From: Orthonyx spaldingii
Lineage: Eukaryota; Chordata; Aves; Passeriformes; Orthonychidae
Length of the DNA: 64,000 bases
NCBI GenBank assembly: GCA_013397795.1
Contig: VZTJ01005971.1
Span: 1-64,000, forward strand
Direction: 5' to 3'
This document shows positions 51,840-64,000 of the stretch, piece after piece. The position numbers were made by a program, and so were the translations under genes. Every line of letters starts with the position of its first letter. Within the stretch, counting starts at the first letter, position 1. The notes beneath the pieces were generated by a model. It searched no databases. It saw only the letters and a program-made list of their open reading frames with translations, and was not told the origin of the DNA.

Positions 51840-52384
51840 TTTGCAAATCAGCTCTATCTTAATTTCACTCTTCTGTAAAAGGATTGCCTTTTTAATCTGG
51901 TGATGTGTTATGTTAGTCTCATTGACACCTTAGGCAATATCAGTAGAACCATATTCTTCAGCAAATTATTCCTTTTTCTAATTGACCTCACTATCACAAC
52001 TTTTTGTATTAATATGTAAATTATTATTTCCTGTCTGAGTTTCAGGTTATTACTCTTGCTTTTATCACCTTTAGTAATTTTAAATTATTCCTCCCCATCT
52101 TCTCTGTTCCCACCTATTTAATTTTTATAGGCACTTATAACCTACTAACTAATCTATTCCCGCTCTTCTTCACTTTTTCTTCCCATGCCGCTCTCTTCTC
52201 TACCCCCTCTCTGTAATTCATGCTAATTTTTTGTCATATTAATATCTTAATGTCCTAATACCAACTTTGCCAGTTTTTTAAAAGAAAGTACAAGAGCAAA
52301 GAACAACACTTCAAAGACATTGCAATCACACCACATAGGATAAACATTATAGGAACTATTACTTTCAGAGAAGTTTTTAAAGAA
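51840..52384. other. AT-rich DNA, no gene seen
   Basis: T/C-rich DNA without a recognised feature. Confidence 0.6.
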
Positions 52385-52857
52385 TGTCAGTAATGGTTAA
52401 ACCAAACCTTGCTAATTCCTGCAGCCTTCCAGGAAGAGTGCAACAGTTTACTGTCAGGGAGCAGCATCTTCCCTGTCCGTCAGAGAGCTGAGAGTCACAC
52501 CAGCACAGGGAAGGGCAGTGCTCCCTCCTGTAAGGCACAGTGTGTTCCAGGAAGGTGAGCAGAGCAGGACCGGTGACAAAAGCAAGTCCTGCCAACAACC
52601 CAATGATCATAAGTAGGGTGACAAAAAAGACCTGATGTCAACCCAGGAAGTCCTGTCAACAAGGCAAGAAAGTGAGGGAAAAAGCCAGCCAGAGATCTAT
52701 TTGCAGTATGGCTCAAGCAAAATCTGTGGGAACGAGACTGACCCCATGGGCAAGGATGTGGATACAGCTCCAGGTGAGGACACTCAGGGCCATTAGGGCC
52801 TGTCAACATGCTCATTGTTTATATTTGACAATATCTGGTATTAAAAAAAAAAAAAAA
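52385..52857. repeat. Unidentified GC-richer segment ending in an A-tract
   Basis: It begins TGTCAGTAATGGTTAAACC, similar to LTR ends of the TGTCATGGTTTAACC type. It holds about 420 bases of GC-richer sequence without an open gene and is followed by a short AT spacer and a run of about 17 A (52841-52857). It could be a diverged LTR or another retroposed repeat. No target duplication was found. Confidence 0.4.
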
Positions 52858-53885
52858 AAGCATTTTTCTTACCTTATATGCATTTTTCCCATTTTTTCCT
52901 TGTTCTTAGGCTTTTATGCTTTATTTCGTTATGATTTCTTGTTTAGTACTTAAGCACAAAATTCCAAAATTTTCCAGTTATAGCAAAATCCTTATATATT
53001 GGAATATATTATTTAGTGCCTTATAAAGTCAGACAGAAAAATATGTTACTGAAAAAATTACTTCAAACTTGATTGTATGACCTCATGAACTAAGCCAGTA
53101 AATGAACCTTTTTTTTTTATTTGCATTAAAGAACTAACATTGATGATTAATTCCATTATTTCTGATCTTGGTATTAGCAAGCATTTTCATGGAGATTGAT
53201 ACATTTTCCTCTTCTTGCCAGAGCATGTGGCTGTCCTGATGGATCAGTAGCTAAGCCAGGGCTCAGCTGATGGAAGTAAACTTGTACTCCATCGCTCCTT
53301 TGGTACTTAGGCTGAAGTGCCTATAGGTACTTAAGCTTCATCTTGCCACAGAGAGAATGCTGATGGCATGATGACCTACTGTGGAAGAAGACAGCTCTCT
53401 GTGCTTTTCTGAAATTCTTTTCAAAGTACAATTCAGGGATGGTAGGGGTTTGTTTGTATTTGAATATGTAGCTAAGCTTTATGAAATTTTATTTTGCAGT
53501 ATGGGATTCTTAAATAATCCTATGTGTGATAACCTGTTGGAAAGCACAATTTACAGCCCTACTAGACACTGGGAAAACTGGTCTTTCTTCTGTGTTTCTA
53601 TATTTAATGCCTCTTTTCTACTTCAATCAACTTAATGTTTATGTATTTGTAGATCTTTAACGTATTATTTGCAAATTTTCTTCATACAAATTCATCATTC
53701 AAGATCCCTTAGAGGGAAAAGCTTTAACTGTGATCCATCTCTAATGTTGTCAAGGCTAGTTGCAGCTTTTTTTTTTTTTTTGCCATTTTATTTCATAAAT
53801 AAGGCTTCACTTTTCTAATGTTATTCATTGACTTTTAATCCGAAACTTAGATAATGATAGTGTTGCCTTTTCCTAACCTAGAAAT
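52858..53885. other. AT-rich DNA, no gene seen
   Basis: It includes a T-run at 53767-53780. No gene could be supported. Confidence 0.55.
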
Positions 53886-54240
53886 GAAACTCGAGATAGT
53901 TTTTAGTATAGGAGGCAATATAAAGGTAGATCTTTATTTGGAGGCCTCCAGTGAGCAGTTATGGAAGAGTGTCCACAAAAGCCCACCCCCCACAGGGGTA
54001 CATGCAGTTTTATAGGTTTTAGGAAATTAGCATAATTGATAAAAAGCACCAGTTAGGAGCACAACTGGTGATGTAATTCTCCCCCAGGTCAAGCCCCTTC
54101 TCTGGAGTCCCCCCCTTGGTACTAGTTGTACTTTGTTTATGAAAATGTGTCTCAAAGAGCTGTTTTTAACTTTGGTAACCAGGGAGACCCAAGATAGAAT
54201 AGGGGCCTTGGAATTTGTTTTGTCTTTTTGCCTAGGAAAA
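53886..54240 (-). mobile_element. LTR fragment
   Basis: On the minus strand it has an AATAAAGATCTACC poly(A)-type sequence (about 53938-53925), preceded by C/G-rich U3-like sequence ('cccaccccccacagggg' and 'ctggagtcccccccttgg' on plus) and a TATA-like AACCTATAAAAC (about 54010-54020). The plus-strand start near TGAAACTCGAG is the likely LTR end. Limits are approximate and no target duplication is clear. Confidence 0.5.
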
Positions 54241-56731
54241 TGCTGAAGTTGAGTTACAATAAGAAGCTACAAAGCTGCAAATATATGTGTAAAGAATACA
54301 GAGAACATATAAAAGAAAAAAAGGAAAAAAAAACAAAGCAGCATCAATAGTAAAGAATAACCACCATAGCTGACATTCCACTCAGATTAATGGACACAAT
54401 TCCCATAACTACTACTATTGCTTCATTTTTAGCAGAAACTCAAAATACGCAGGATTTTCAAATTTCCATTCTGAATTTAGAAGTTAGCTATTCAGAGAAA
54501 AATAGTAATACCAAGTTCTGCACGAGTAATTAGTGTAACTACTCAACTAATTGTTTGGGCAGGAACCACTGTTGTGGGAACAGCACTGCTTGATTCTGCT
54601 CAGAGTAACATAATAATTCTAGGTCAGCACCTTTTTCCTAATCTGTGCTAGTGCTACAGCCCTTCTAAATGAAAATATTCTCATCTATAGTTCCTGCTAT
54701 GAAAAGCACTCATTTCTTCTCTCCCACACAAACTTCTGTGAGCTTGTTAAGCAAAACAAAAACTAGGTTTTTTTCTTCTATTTGGAGAACTCTGTGCTTC
54801 ACTGACCTGCACTGCACTTTGAAGCACCGGGTGTAAAATATTTTATAGGAACATCTGATTAACAACTGTCTCCTGTTCCTGCTTATGTAGACACATCTTA
54901 TAATATTCATCCATAAAGGCTGGACTTTCTGTTCAAAACCAACAGTATTCCACTAGGCAATTTTTTCATGCATTGACAGAAATAGTCAGAATTCATAAGT
55001 TGTACTCACATTGATATTCCAAATTATCACTGTTGGGGTTTTTTTGGGTTTGTTTGTTTGTTTGTTTGTTTGTTTTATTTTTTGAGCTGGAAAGGAGTTG
55101 CTATATCAAAGTAAATCTTTTCCACCTCTATTGGTAATACTAAAAAAAATTATGAAAGCTGACATTAAAGTACAAAATTTACAATGATAAATATCAAAAG
55201 ATTTTACATTTATTGAATGTACACAATCATAAGTTTCTCATTGATTTTGCATAAGTTCGATTACTCAGGAAAGATGATGATGTGGATTTGATCAATTGTA
55301 CTGTAATTATTTATTAGTAGTATTTTTGATAGTGTATAACCTTTTTGATAATATCACATATTATGTTCACCATAATAATGTAGTGTTTAGTCATAGTTTG
55401 GTTCTCATTTTTCATTATACGTATTTTTATTTTCATTACACATATAAAATAACCTTCTTTTCTGACTTCCTTCATGTCATGTGTTGTTAAACAAGTTCAA
55501 AGTTCAAAAAGTATTTGAGGTTACCTGAAAGAGGTGAACTAATGGACTGCTAACTAAGAGTTCATAGAAGACAAGGCAACAGCTTCCTTTGGGAAGGGGG
55601 AGAGATCAGATGAATGGGAGTAGAGGGTGGGCTCAAAGGAGGTCTCTGTTTTGTCACTAGATGTCCGTTTAGCCATTTAAATTCACTGTCTGTGCCTTGT
55701 CTTTTGTGCTTTCAAACTGGTGTTAGGAACACCTGCCTAAATACATAATGCCATTCTCTATTTCCCGGTCCAAAATTTCTTGAAGCTGATTGATTTTTCT
55801 TTCATTTACTTTACTAGATGCTTCACTATAAGTTATATATTTCCAAAACTCGCCTAGCTATGATAAACAAGGTATGTGAGATGCAATTAAAAAGGAACTG
55901 TGGACACTTACAACTATAGTAAAATACATCTGTTGTTCTCTCTCTGTCTCTCTCATCTAACAATATGCATTGCATCACGTTAAGCACAGGCTTTACTTCT
56001 GGGTGACAAAGCCAGGCATTTCACGAGAGGTGCTCAGCATCTCTGAAGTAATCTTTTATCCAGGGAAGAACACTGAAAATGGGAAAAACAGACAAAGATT
56101 GGCTCTAGTGATACTCTGACATCTGTTAAATTCTGAAATTGTAAAAATATTTTGAGACTTTGTAAAGAGATGAGTGGTAGCACTTAGAAGAGTCTCTTTC
56201 AATGTGCAATGATATTTTGATAATTTATTATAAGACACACCAATATATAATCTAGGGGAGCGTATTACTTGTGCATTTTGCTCTGGTATTGGTGCAAGGT
56301 TTTTCTAGCTGGAATTTTAGAAAACAACTGACTCTGCAATGTCAGAATGCAAATCTCATTCTTACTAAGGTTGCAAGAATTCCTCAGTGAGAAATGTGCT
56401 TCCTGATTTTGTGTTAATTACTTTTATGAGGACAAAAGAAACAGATGTTTATTTGTGTTTATACCATGCAATAATAACTCTTTGATTCCAACAGAGACCA
56501 ATGCCTAATGCAAAAATTCTTCATTTTCTTAGTGAGTAAATGCTGAAAAACTAATACATTAAAAGCCCAATATTGAAAGCAATGAATATGTAATTTGGGG
56601 TATTGTAATCTTTAAACATTATAGAGTAGTCTTTCCTAGTACATATGAAATGATCAAATTTTGGAATGTAAAAGTTTTTGTCAAAATATATTCTGTAAAG
56701 GCCTTATATCTTTCTTGCTTATTGTCTGTAA
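54241..56731. other. AT-rich DNA with (GTTT)n, no gene seen
   Basis: It contains a (TTTG)n microsatellite at 55047-55075. No exon or RNA gene was recognised. Confidence 0.55.
55047..55075. repeat. (GTTT)n microsatellite
   Basis: About seven perfect GTTT units, preceded by a T-run. Confidence 0.9.
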
Positions 56732-57081
56732 TCCTTTGTAGTGGTTTGAGTTCGTTCACCTGAGTTTCTGGCTAAATGCCAGCACACTTACTAGATTTTA
56801 TTTGATTTTGCTGTGAGATAAGGATTAGGAGTAGGTAAAGCAGGTTCAAACTTTAAAGAATATAAAGAAAGTTTATTAACAGACTTAAAAGGAAGGAAAA
56901 AAAATTAAGAACTAGAACAAAACTGTCAGAAAACAACACTTTGACTTTCAGTCAGTTTACCACTTCTAAATTAGTCTTTTTTAAAATTCATTTAGGGTGA
57001 GGAGTTTTCTCCTGCTTTACCATGTTGACTTCTCCACAAGAAATACAGTTCTTATGGTTTTCAGCCTCACAACTAGCAGCC

Positions 57082-57670
57082 NNNNNNNNNNNNNNNNNNN
57101 NNNNNNNNNNNNNNNNNNNNNNNNNNNNNNNNNNNNNNNNNNNNNNNNNNNNNNNNNNNNNNNNNNNNNNNNNNNNNNNNNNNNNNNNNNNNNNNNNNNN
57201 NNNNNNNNNNNNNNNNNNNNNNNNNNNNNNNNNNNNNNNNNNNNNNNNNNNNNNNNNNNNNNNNNNNNNNNNNNNNNNNNNNNNNNNNNNNNNNNNNNNN
57301 NNNNNNNNNNNNNNNNNNNNNNNNNNNNNNNNNNNNNNNNNNNNNNNNNNNNNNNNNNNNNNNNNNNNNNNNNNNNNNNNNNNNNNNNNNNNNNNNNNNN
57401 NNNNNNNNNNNNNNNNNNNNNNNNNNNNNNNNNNNNNNNNNNNNNNNNNNNNNNNNNNNNNNNNNNNNNNNNNNNNNNNNNNNNNNNNNNNNNNNNNNNN
57501 NNNNNNNNNNNNNNNNNNNNNNNNNNNNNNNNNNNNNNNNNNNNNNNNNNNNNNNNNNNNNNNNNNNNNNNNNNNNNNNNNNNNNNNNNNNNNNNNNNNN
57601 NNNNNNNNNNNNNNNNNNNNNNNNNNNNNNNNNNNNNNNNNNNNNNNNNNNNNNNNNNNNNNNNNNNNNN
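57082..57670. other. Assembly gap, 589 N
   Basis: A run of undetermined bases. Open frames reported across it are artefacts of N translation. Confidence 1.
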
Positions 57671-57875
57671 GCAGACGCAGTTAAGAGTCTCATTAGCCTC
57701 GCTCTGCGAAGCTGGCCCGTCCCGGAGAGAGCCGGCCCGGCCCCTGCCCGGCTCGGAGTAGAGGCCCGGCTCTACCTGCTGTAATTAACATGTTTTGCCC
57801 AGCTGCATTAAAGCCAAAGAACTTAAGCCAAGTCTTCCCCACGCTCAGCTGTACTGCTGCAAACTTTTTTCCAAA

Positions 57876-57914
57876 CCTCCCCCCCTCCCCGCTCTGGGGG
57901 GAGGGGGGGGAGGG
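57876..57914. repeat. GC hairpin / homopurine-homopyrimidine palindrome
   Basis: A C-rich arm (57876-57890, with T at 57878 and 57886) and a G-rich arm (57896-57914, with A at 57902 and 57911) can pair almost completely around a 5-base loop, with a few extra unpaired G. It lies about 200 bases from the assembly gap. Confidence 0.85.
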
Positions 57915-58263
57915 CAAAGATCTACTCTTACTAGAGAGAAAAGCACAAGACTTGCTTCTCTGGCAGCAACAAAACAAGAAAAAAAGTTTTTTCTCAAGTG
58001 TATCTCTCTTAAATATGGTTTTTTCCCTGAAAGCAAAACAACTTTTAATTAGATTATATACCCATTAATACTTAAAACTAGCTGGTCACTAACTTTGTTT
58101 CTCAAGAAGCAAAGTGCACTGCTTCCTGCACCATAGGTCACTTGCAAGACTGACTTTTCCTGAGTAAACCCATGACATCCTTGGACTAATGAATCTCTTC
58201 TTGACCTATATGTACAATAATAAAGAAAAGAGCTGGAAAATGAAGGTGTCATGCACTAGTTAT

Positions 58264-58727
58264 GAGGGCTCATTGAGAGAGTGCTGTGTTCAGTTCTGTC
58301 CTCCCCAGTACAAGAGAGATATGGACCTCCTGGAGAAGGTCCAGCAGAGGGCTATGAAGATGATGAGGGTATAGCTGGGCCTGTTTAACCTTAAGAAGAG
58401 AAGACTTAGAGGGCGTCAATGTCTATCAGTATCTGAAGGGAGGGTTTCCAGAGGCTGGAGCCAGGCTATTCTCAATGGTGCCAAAGAAGAGGACAAGAGG
58501 CAATGGTCAGAAACTGATGCACAGGAAGTAGCACCTGAATATGTGGAAGAACTTCTTTACTGTGTGGGTGACCACACACTGGAACAGGCTGTCGAGTCTA
58601 CCTCACTCAAGATATTCAAGAACCACCTGGACAAAATCCTGTGCCATGTGCTCTAGGATGACCCTACTTGAGCAGGGAGTTTGAACTACATGACCCGCCA
58701 TGGACCCTTTAAACCTTACCCTCCCAT
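58264..58727 (+). mobile_element. CR1 LINE 3' region
   Basis: CR1 landmarks in order: 'gagtgctgtgttcagttctg', 'ggagaaggtccagcagagggc', 'agaagagaagacttagagggcg', 'cctgaatatgtggaagaacttctttactgtgtgggtgacc', 'tcaagatattcaagaaccacctggac', 'ctctaggatgaccctacttgagcaggga' and 'tgaactacatgaccc'. The usual ATTCTGTG tail is missing. A short frame at its start is not a gene. Confidence 0.93.
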
Positions 58728-59574
58728 GATAAGAAAAGGCTAATGTCCCTTCTTAACTGCAAAAACCAGAGATTCAAGCATGCAATAAAGATGTTGTATA
58801 TATATAAAATAAATTTAAGCACTACATAGTATATCTCTTAAAAATCAGTTGATATCTTAACTTTGTTATAAATATTCTTTTATTGTGAATTTTAGTGTTT
58901 TCAAATGAATTTGCCAAGAAAATTTGCTTCAGACTGATAAGAGTACAGAAAGGGTTTAGATTAAAATGACTGTGACTAAGTTGTTGCTGGTTTTACTTCA
59001 TTGGTGTAACTAACACATTCTTTGTATAGCCTTTACAGCACCACTATGTCCTCTGTGTTGTTTTTGCCTAAAGCATATGTTTCCTCCTTATTTGAGCTGA
59101 CAGCATGATTTTATTTTCTGAATATTCAACACCATCAAAACTCCAAGCATAGTTTGTGATGTAAAACATTAGTCATGTAATTTGTCTTCCACCATTACTA
59201 TATAATCAGATTAAGCATACACTTTTTTTTGGTAAATGAATTATCAAGTGAAATGTGAACCATAAAAGATATCATAAGAACCTAATTTTTTTCTTGATTA
59301 CCTCTCCTATTTGACAATCTTTTTGTAGGAATCTACAGTCTCCAGTTCTCTTCAGTTCTTTTGTCCTTTACAATGATGACAGTGGTGAGAGTCCAAAAGT
59401 CATGTTGAAATCCTTGGTCCTAGCTGAAGCATACTCATGGTCTCTCTAAAAGGAAAGCCTTATGGTATAGAGATAGCCTTTATGGAAGAGTGAGAATGAG
59501 AGTTGATTTGTTTCTCTTAGCTTTCCAATTTTGCCCTTTCTATGATCTGAGGAAAAGTACAAGGAATGAAGCTG
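58728..59574. other. AT-rich spacer between CR1 copies
   Basis: No gene or repeat was recognised. Confidence 0.6.
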
Positions 59575-61581
59575 TAGTGATCATTCATTGCTGGAGTTCA
59601 CAGACCTGAGGGATATCAGACAAGTGGAGAGCAAATTCAGCAACCTGACCTTTTGGAAAACAAAATTCCAGATCGTGATGGAGTTAGTCAATAGGACACC
59701 CTGGGAAACTGCCCTCAGAAATAAGGGACAAGAATAGAGCTGACAGATCTTTCAGGATCCTTTCCACAGAGTGTAAAAGCTCTCAATCCTTAGGAAAAAT
59801 AAATAAGGAAAAGATGGCAAGAGACCAGCACGGCTGAGTAGAGACTCATGAAAATAAAGGAGAAGAAGGAAGACATCCTAGCAAGATTGCCCAGTTTTCT
59901 ACAGATAGGGTCAGCATAGCCAAGGCATAGCTATAGATGAACTTGTCAAGGGACACAAATAATGATAAGGTCTTCTACAGGGTCAGCCAGAAGAGAAAGG
60001 TCAAATTATGTCTAGCCCTCCATGAACATGACTGGCAAACTACTAACAACTGACAAAAAGCAGGCTGAGATGCTCAACAACTATTTTGCCTCAGTCTTCA
60101 CTGGAAACCTTCCCATACCATTCAAATGAATGGAAGAGAAGATCAGGTTTGTGACCACCTGAGGAAGCTGAATGGTTAGAAATCTATGGGACCCAATGAG
60201 ATGCATCCCAAAGTCCTGGGAAAATTGGCAGATGTAGTTGTCAAGCCACACTCCATGATATTTGAAAAGTCATGGCAGTCAGCTGAAGTCCTGAAGGGGA
60301 ACATTTCACCCATTTCTATAAAAGGTATTAAGGAGGATCATGGGAACAGATCCTCCTAGAAGATATGCTAAGGCATGTGGAGGACAGGGAGGTGATTTGG
60401 AATAGCCAGCAAGGCTGCACCAAGGGCAAGCCCTGCCTCACAAACATAGTGGCCTTCTATGGTGGAGTGACTATATCAGTGGACACGGGAAGAGCCACAG
60501 GTGTTATCTGTCTGGATTTCTGCAAGGCTTTTGACACAGTCCACCACAAACTCCTCTCTAAACTGGAGAAATAGGGACTTGATGAATGCACTGTGTGGTG
60601 GATGAGGAACTGGCTGGATGATTCAGAACATAGTGGTCAACAAGTCCAGATGGAGATCTGTGATAAGTAGTGTCTCTCAGGGGTTTTTATTGGGGCCAGT
60701 TTAATATCTTCATCAATAACACAGATGAAGGGATTGAGTGCACCCTCCGTAAATTTGCAGATAACACCAGGCTGAGTGGTGCAGTTGACACGTCTGAGGG
60801 CTGGATGTCCTCCAGTGGAACCTACACAAGGTCAAGAAGTGAACCCATAGAAAACTCATGGGTTTCAACAATGCCAAGTGCAAAGTCCTGCAAGTGGGTT
60901 GAGAAAACTCCTGGTATGAAGGGATTGAGAGCAGAGCTCTCGAGAAAGACTTAGGTATTCTGGTGGATTAAAAGCTGATATGAGCTGATGTGATCTTCCA
61001 GCCCAAAGAGCCAACCACATCCTGAACTGTGGTGATCAGGTCAAGGGAGATGATTCTGCTGTTCTACTCCACTCTTGTGAGACCCCACTTGGAGTACTGT
61101 GTCCAGCTCTGGAGTCTTCAGTGCAGGAAAGGCATGGACCTCTTCTAGGGGAGGGCCACAAAAATGATCAGAGAGCTGGATAACCTCTCCTGTGAGGAAA
61201 GGCTGAGATGTTTTCAGCCGGGAGAAGAGAGATCTCTGGAAAGAACCTGTTACTTAAAGGGGACTTATAAGAAAGATGAGGACAGACATTTTAGTCAGGC
61301 CTGCTGCAGTAGAACAAACGGTATTGGTTTTAAACTGAAAGACAGTATATTTAAACTGGAAATAAGGAAAACATATTTTACTGTGAGGATAAAACACTAG
61401 AACAGGTTGTTCTAGAACACTAGAACAGAGAGGTGGTAGATTTCCCATCCCAGCAAACATTCAATGTCATGTTGAATGGGGCTCTGAGCAACCTGATCTA
61501 GTTTCAAATGTCTCTGCCTAGGGCAGGGGTGAATAGATGACCTTTAAAGGTCTTTTCCAACTCAAAACATTGTATGATTCT
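59575..61581 (+). mobile_element. CR1 LINE, about 2 kb 3' part with decayed RT
   Basis: Reverse transcriptase of CR1 in broken frames. Motif A appears in LDFCKAFDTVHHKLL (about 60510-60555, frame of 60365-60574). The catalytic box reads FADNT instead of the usual xADDT (about 60750, frame of 60670-60954), so the two lie in different frames and a frameshift separates them. The 3' untranslated region continues through 'gagaccccacttggagtactgtgtccagctctgg' and 'gaaaggctgagatg' to 'tgtatgattct' at the end. The endonuclease domain is absent (5' truncation). It is not functional. Confidence 0.95.
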
Positions 61582-64000
61582 AAGCACCATTCTGGTGAGC
61601 TAGTGTTTCAGTTTCTACATTCACAATCAATACAGAAAGGATGAATATATTTTATTTATGAAGAAATAGATTATCTTTGTGTAAAAATATGTAATTCAAA
61701 AAATATACTTTGCACTCAAAATTCAGTGACCAATACATGCCTACAATTTAATTATTTAAATTTCTCACTGAGATTGCTCTGATGTGTTTTGAAAACCTCT
61801 AATCATCAAGGTCATTATCAATTACCCATATGCTTGGAATTAACTTTTTAATCTGTCAGATAGACATTAATTTTGAAGAAATAATTTATAGAAAAACACT
61901 TTTCCATAAGACATTCTCATAAGATGAGAGAAGTCAAGAAAAATATATGTCAATCAGTGCTGAGAATCACTAGGGGATGTTGCTTCTAGTCATTTTATAT
62001 TTATATCAAAGTCACCATTCAAGCTGAAAACTAAAGTTCTCTCTCTAGTAAGCTGCTTCAACACAGGTTAATAGAAAAAAATGCAAACAGTCTTTTCTGA
62101 CAAATAGGTTATTTGCTAACAATCACACATTTTTTTCTTTTTGTTATCTTCAACATCTCCTTTCCTGTATGATCCCTAAAGGTGTCTCACCAACAAGAGA
62201 TGTTATGAAGTAAAAGGCTGTATGCAAACTTTGAGGTCAGAGAAAACCTGTCTGTTCTGACCCAGAAGGTAAAAAAACCCCTAAATATGCAATAGTTTAA
62301 AAAACTGTATTCAGAATGAAGTTATTGAATAAATGTTTTTAATAGATTTTAAAACAAACACTCTTTTAAAAAAGTACAATTTTTTTAGCCCAAAATTTCA
62401 GTCTCTTTTACTATCTTTTCCTCCTATGCATATTCTATTTTTGTCTTCTTTTCTCCATATAAAAACACTCAAGTAATGAAATAATGAAATCAGTGTTCAC
62501 TTGGGGTTTATTCTGATTAACAGAACTATATTTAGGACTTTTTCATTTTCTGAAAGTGTTCTATTTATAAACTACTTAACAGAAATTAACTACAGAGTTG
62601 TTTCCAACTTTTGACGCAAGACAGCAAATTCCCAGTGTTAGTATGCCTTAACCATTGAGTGAAAGAGCACCTACTGAGAGTTGATTTGCTTTGTTTATTT
62701 AATGATTACACTCTTCCTGAACACAATCTACAGCTCTCTAGAATTTCTGAGGAAAAAAAAAAGAAAATTAATTTTCTAAAATATTGGCCTATACCTATTG
62801 AAAGCCTGGTAATCTGGTTTTCAGCAATAGAGTAAATACTACTACTAATATGGCAGTACAAGACTAAGGAAATAAAAGGACATCTAAGACAATTCCCCAG
62901 AGAGACTATTTTTATACTGATTCAAGAAGATCCTGCAATAGTAGTAGGCAGGAGCTATTCCTGTCATTCAACCAGAAAAAATATAGTCCAGGCATGTATG
63001 CAAGTCTTGTCTTCCGAAGTGAAACTTCTGTGGGGAAATTATTTCTGTTGAATTCCATACTGTAGTTTTGTGCCATACAGTAAACAAAACAGCTGTAGAA
63101 CTAATATTACCAAAATATTCCAGATTTATAGTGGGACAAAATGAATGACAAATCTGGAAAAATTTTTATTGGATTTTATTTTTATGTTTCTTTTATGACA
63201 AGAAAAAAGCTTAGATTCTGAAAGGAATTAATAATATCTTCAGACTTTACTTTTCAAAATGTATCTTGAAAATCCTATAGAGACCAGATATTGAAATCAA
63301 TTTTCTTTTGATCCACCTCACCGTGTGTGCCAGTAGTCACTTCTTACAAGCTGGGTGCTTAGCACTTAGCCTTTCGGCTCAGCATTTTAGAAATTACAGC
63401 AATGTTCAGATTAAGGTAGATCCTCACATATGAACATTGTCAATTATTTTTGAAAACTTAGGTTCTCTAAAATCACATTAATTATTAAGATAGAACGACT
63501 ATTTCCACTGGGGTGAGCAATGTCTCATCAATACAATTGCATTGTTCTTCATACTAAAATGATTTGAAACAAAAATTTGTAAGTTACATGAGAAAAAAAT
63601 GAAACCACCATTTTGATTATGCAAAATAATCAACTGAAACAAGGCATTGTTTCTGGACCCCTCTGAGTGTTTCCTCAGAAATATTGTCTTAAATCAGTTT
63701 CATTTCAGTTGAAGTTGTTAGCCTCTTGGAAAGTGCTCAGTACCTTGAAGGATAGGGCTTTTGAGAGATGTTTTAGATGTAAATTATTCTCTTCAGCTTA
63801 TACTTTCCCAGCCCACACTACTTTACATCCCATCACTAAGCGACCTTACATGGTAATGACTGCTGAACTGCATAGACACCTGCAATTTTAGAAAGTAATC
63901 ACAGCATCTGCTTTAGTGACTCCCTGCTGCTTTCAACAATTTATGAACAATAGTTGATGATGGCTAAATAATTATTGGAGCTGAAAAAAAAGAAACCTCT
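61582..64000. other. AT-rich DNA, no gene seen
   Basis: No exon, RNA gene or named repeat was recognised up to the window edge. The 74-codon frame at 63667-63891 has no known domain. Confidence 0.55.

Larger units (their letters stand above)
56737..58177 (-). mobile_element. Probable solo LTR interrupted by an assembly gap
   Basis: On the plus strand it opens TGTAGTGGTTTGAG and closes GTAAACCCATGACA. On the minus strand that gives TGTCATGGGTTTAC at the start and CTCAAACCACTACA at the end, matching imperfect inverted termini. Identical TCCTT pentamers flank it (56732-56736 and 58178-58182). The minus strand has a TATA-like TATATAATC (about 58060-58050) and, near its 3' end, TTAATAAAC (about 56880). 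The middle (57082-57670) is unknown sequence. Flanks of the gap on the right are strongly GC-rich. Confidence 0.62.

Noticed and set aside
56997..57761. 254-codon and similar open frames on both strands
   Set aside because: They run through the 589-base N gap; the openness is an artefact.
1..64000. CRISPR arrays, operons, phage or bacterial defence genes
   Set aside because: No regular spacer-repeat arrays or compact gene blocks are present. All signals are those of vertebrate (avian) non-coding DNA.

Overview
The window looks like avian nuclear DNA. It is AT-rich and has no intact multi-domain gene. It carries CR1-type LINE fragments, several ending in the CR1 3' signature (ATTCTGTGATTCTG or a decayed form), and many LTR elements of kinds known from bird genomes (TGTCCTGGTTTC... 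/ TGTCATGGTTTAACC... LTRs). The mix suggests a neoavian bird, perhaps a songbird, but the species cannot be read from the sequence. No bacterial, phage, CRISPR or operon-like features are present.

Layout. Positions 1-4591 hold the 3' part of an endogenous retrovirus: a gag/pro linker, protease, reverse transcriptase, RNase H and integrase remnants in one continuous frame, then a purine-rich tract and a 3' LTR. There is no env. Positions 4640-34700 are mostly AT-rich DNA without recognisable genes, with degraded CR1 tails (4.6, 7.2, 12.0, 12.4, 14.1-14.5 and 32.3 kb), microsatellites, a compact 243-bp solo LTR with 6-bp target duplications (23246-23488), and a weak candidate terminal exon on the minus strand (about 19 kb). 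Positions 34702-35560 hold an LTR containing a minisatellite-like internal repeat. Solo LTRs or LTR fragments follow at 38659-39124 (perfect 5-bp duplication), 44228-44780, 48892-49417, 51318-51833, about 53886-54240, and 56737-58177, which contains a 589-base assembly gap. Positions 58264-61581 hold two CR1 copies, the second about 2 kb with decayed reverse transcriptase. The last 2.4 kb is featureless.

The most interesting signal is in the endogenous retrovirus. Its pol frame runs about 3.6 kb without a frameshift but has 37 in-frame stops, many of them where tryptophan would be expected, plus Asp-to-Asn changes at RNase H and integrase catalytic positions. The coding strand is depleted in G and enriched in A from about 1.6 kb onward while C stays high. 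This is the footprint of strand-specific G-to-A hypermutation by a cytidine deaminase acting on minus-strand cDNA. It is notable in a bird, because APOBEC3 genes are known only from mammals.
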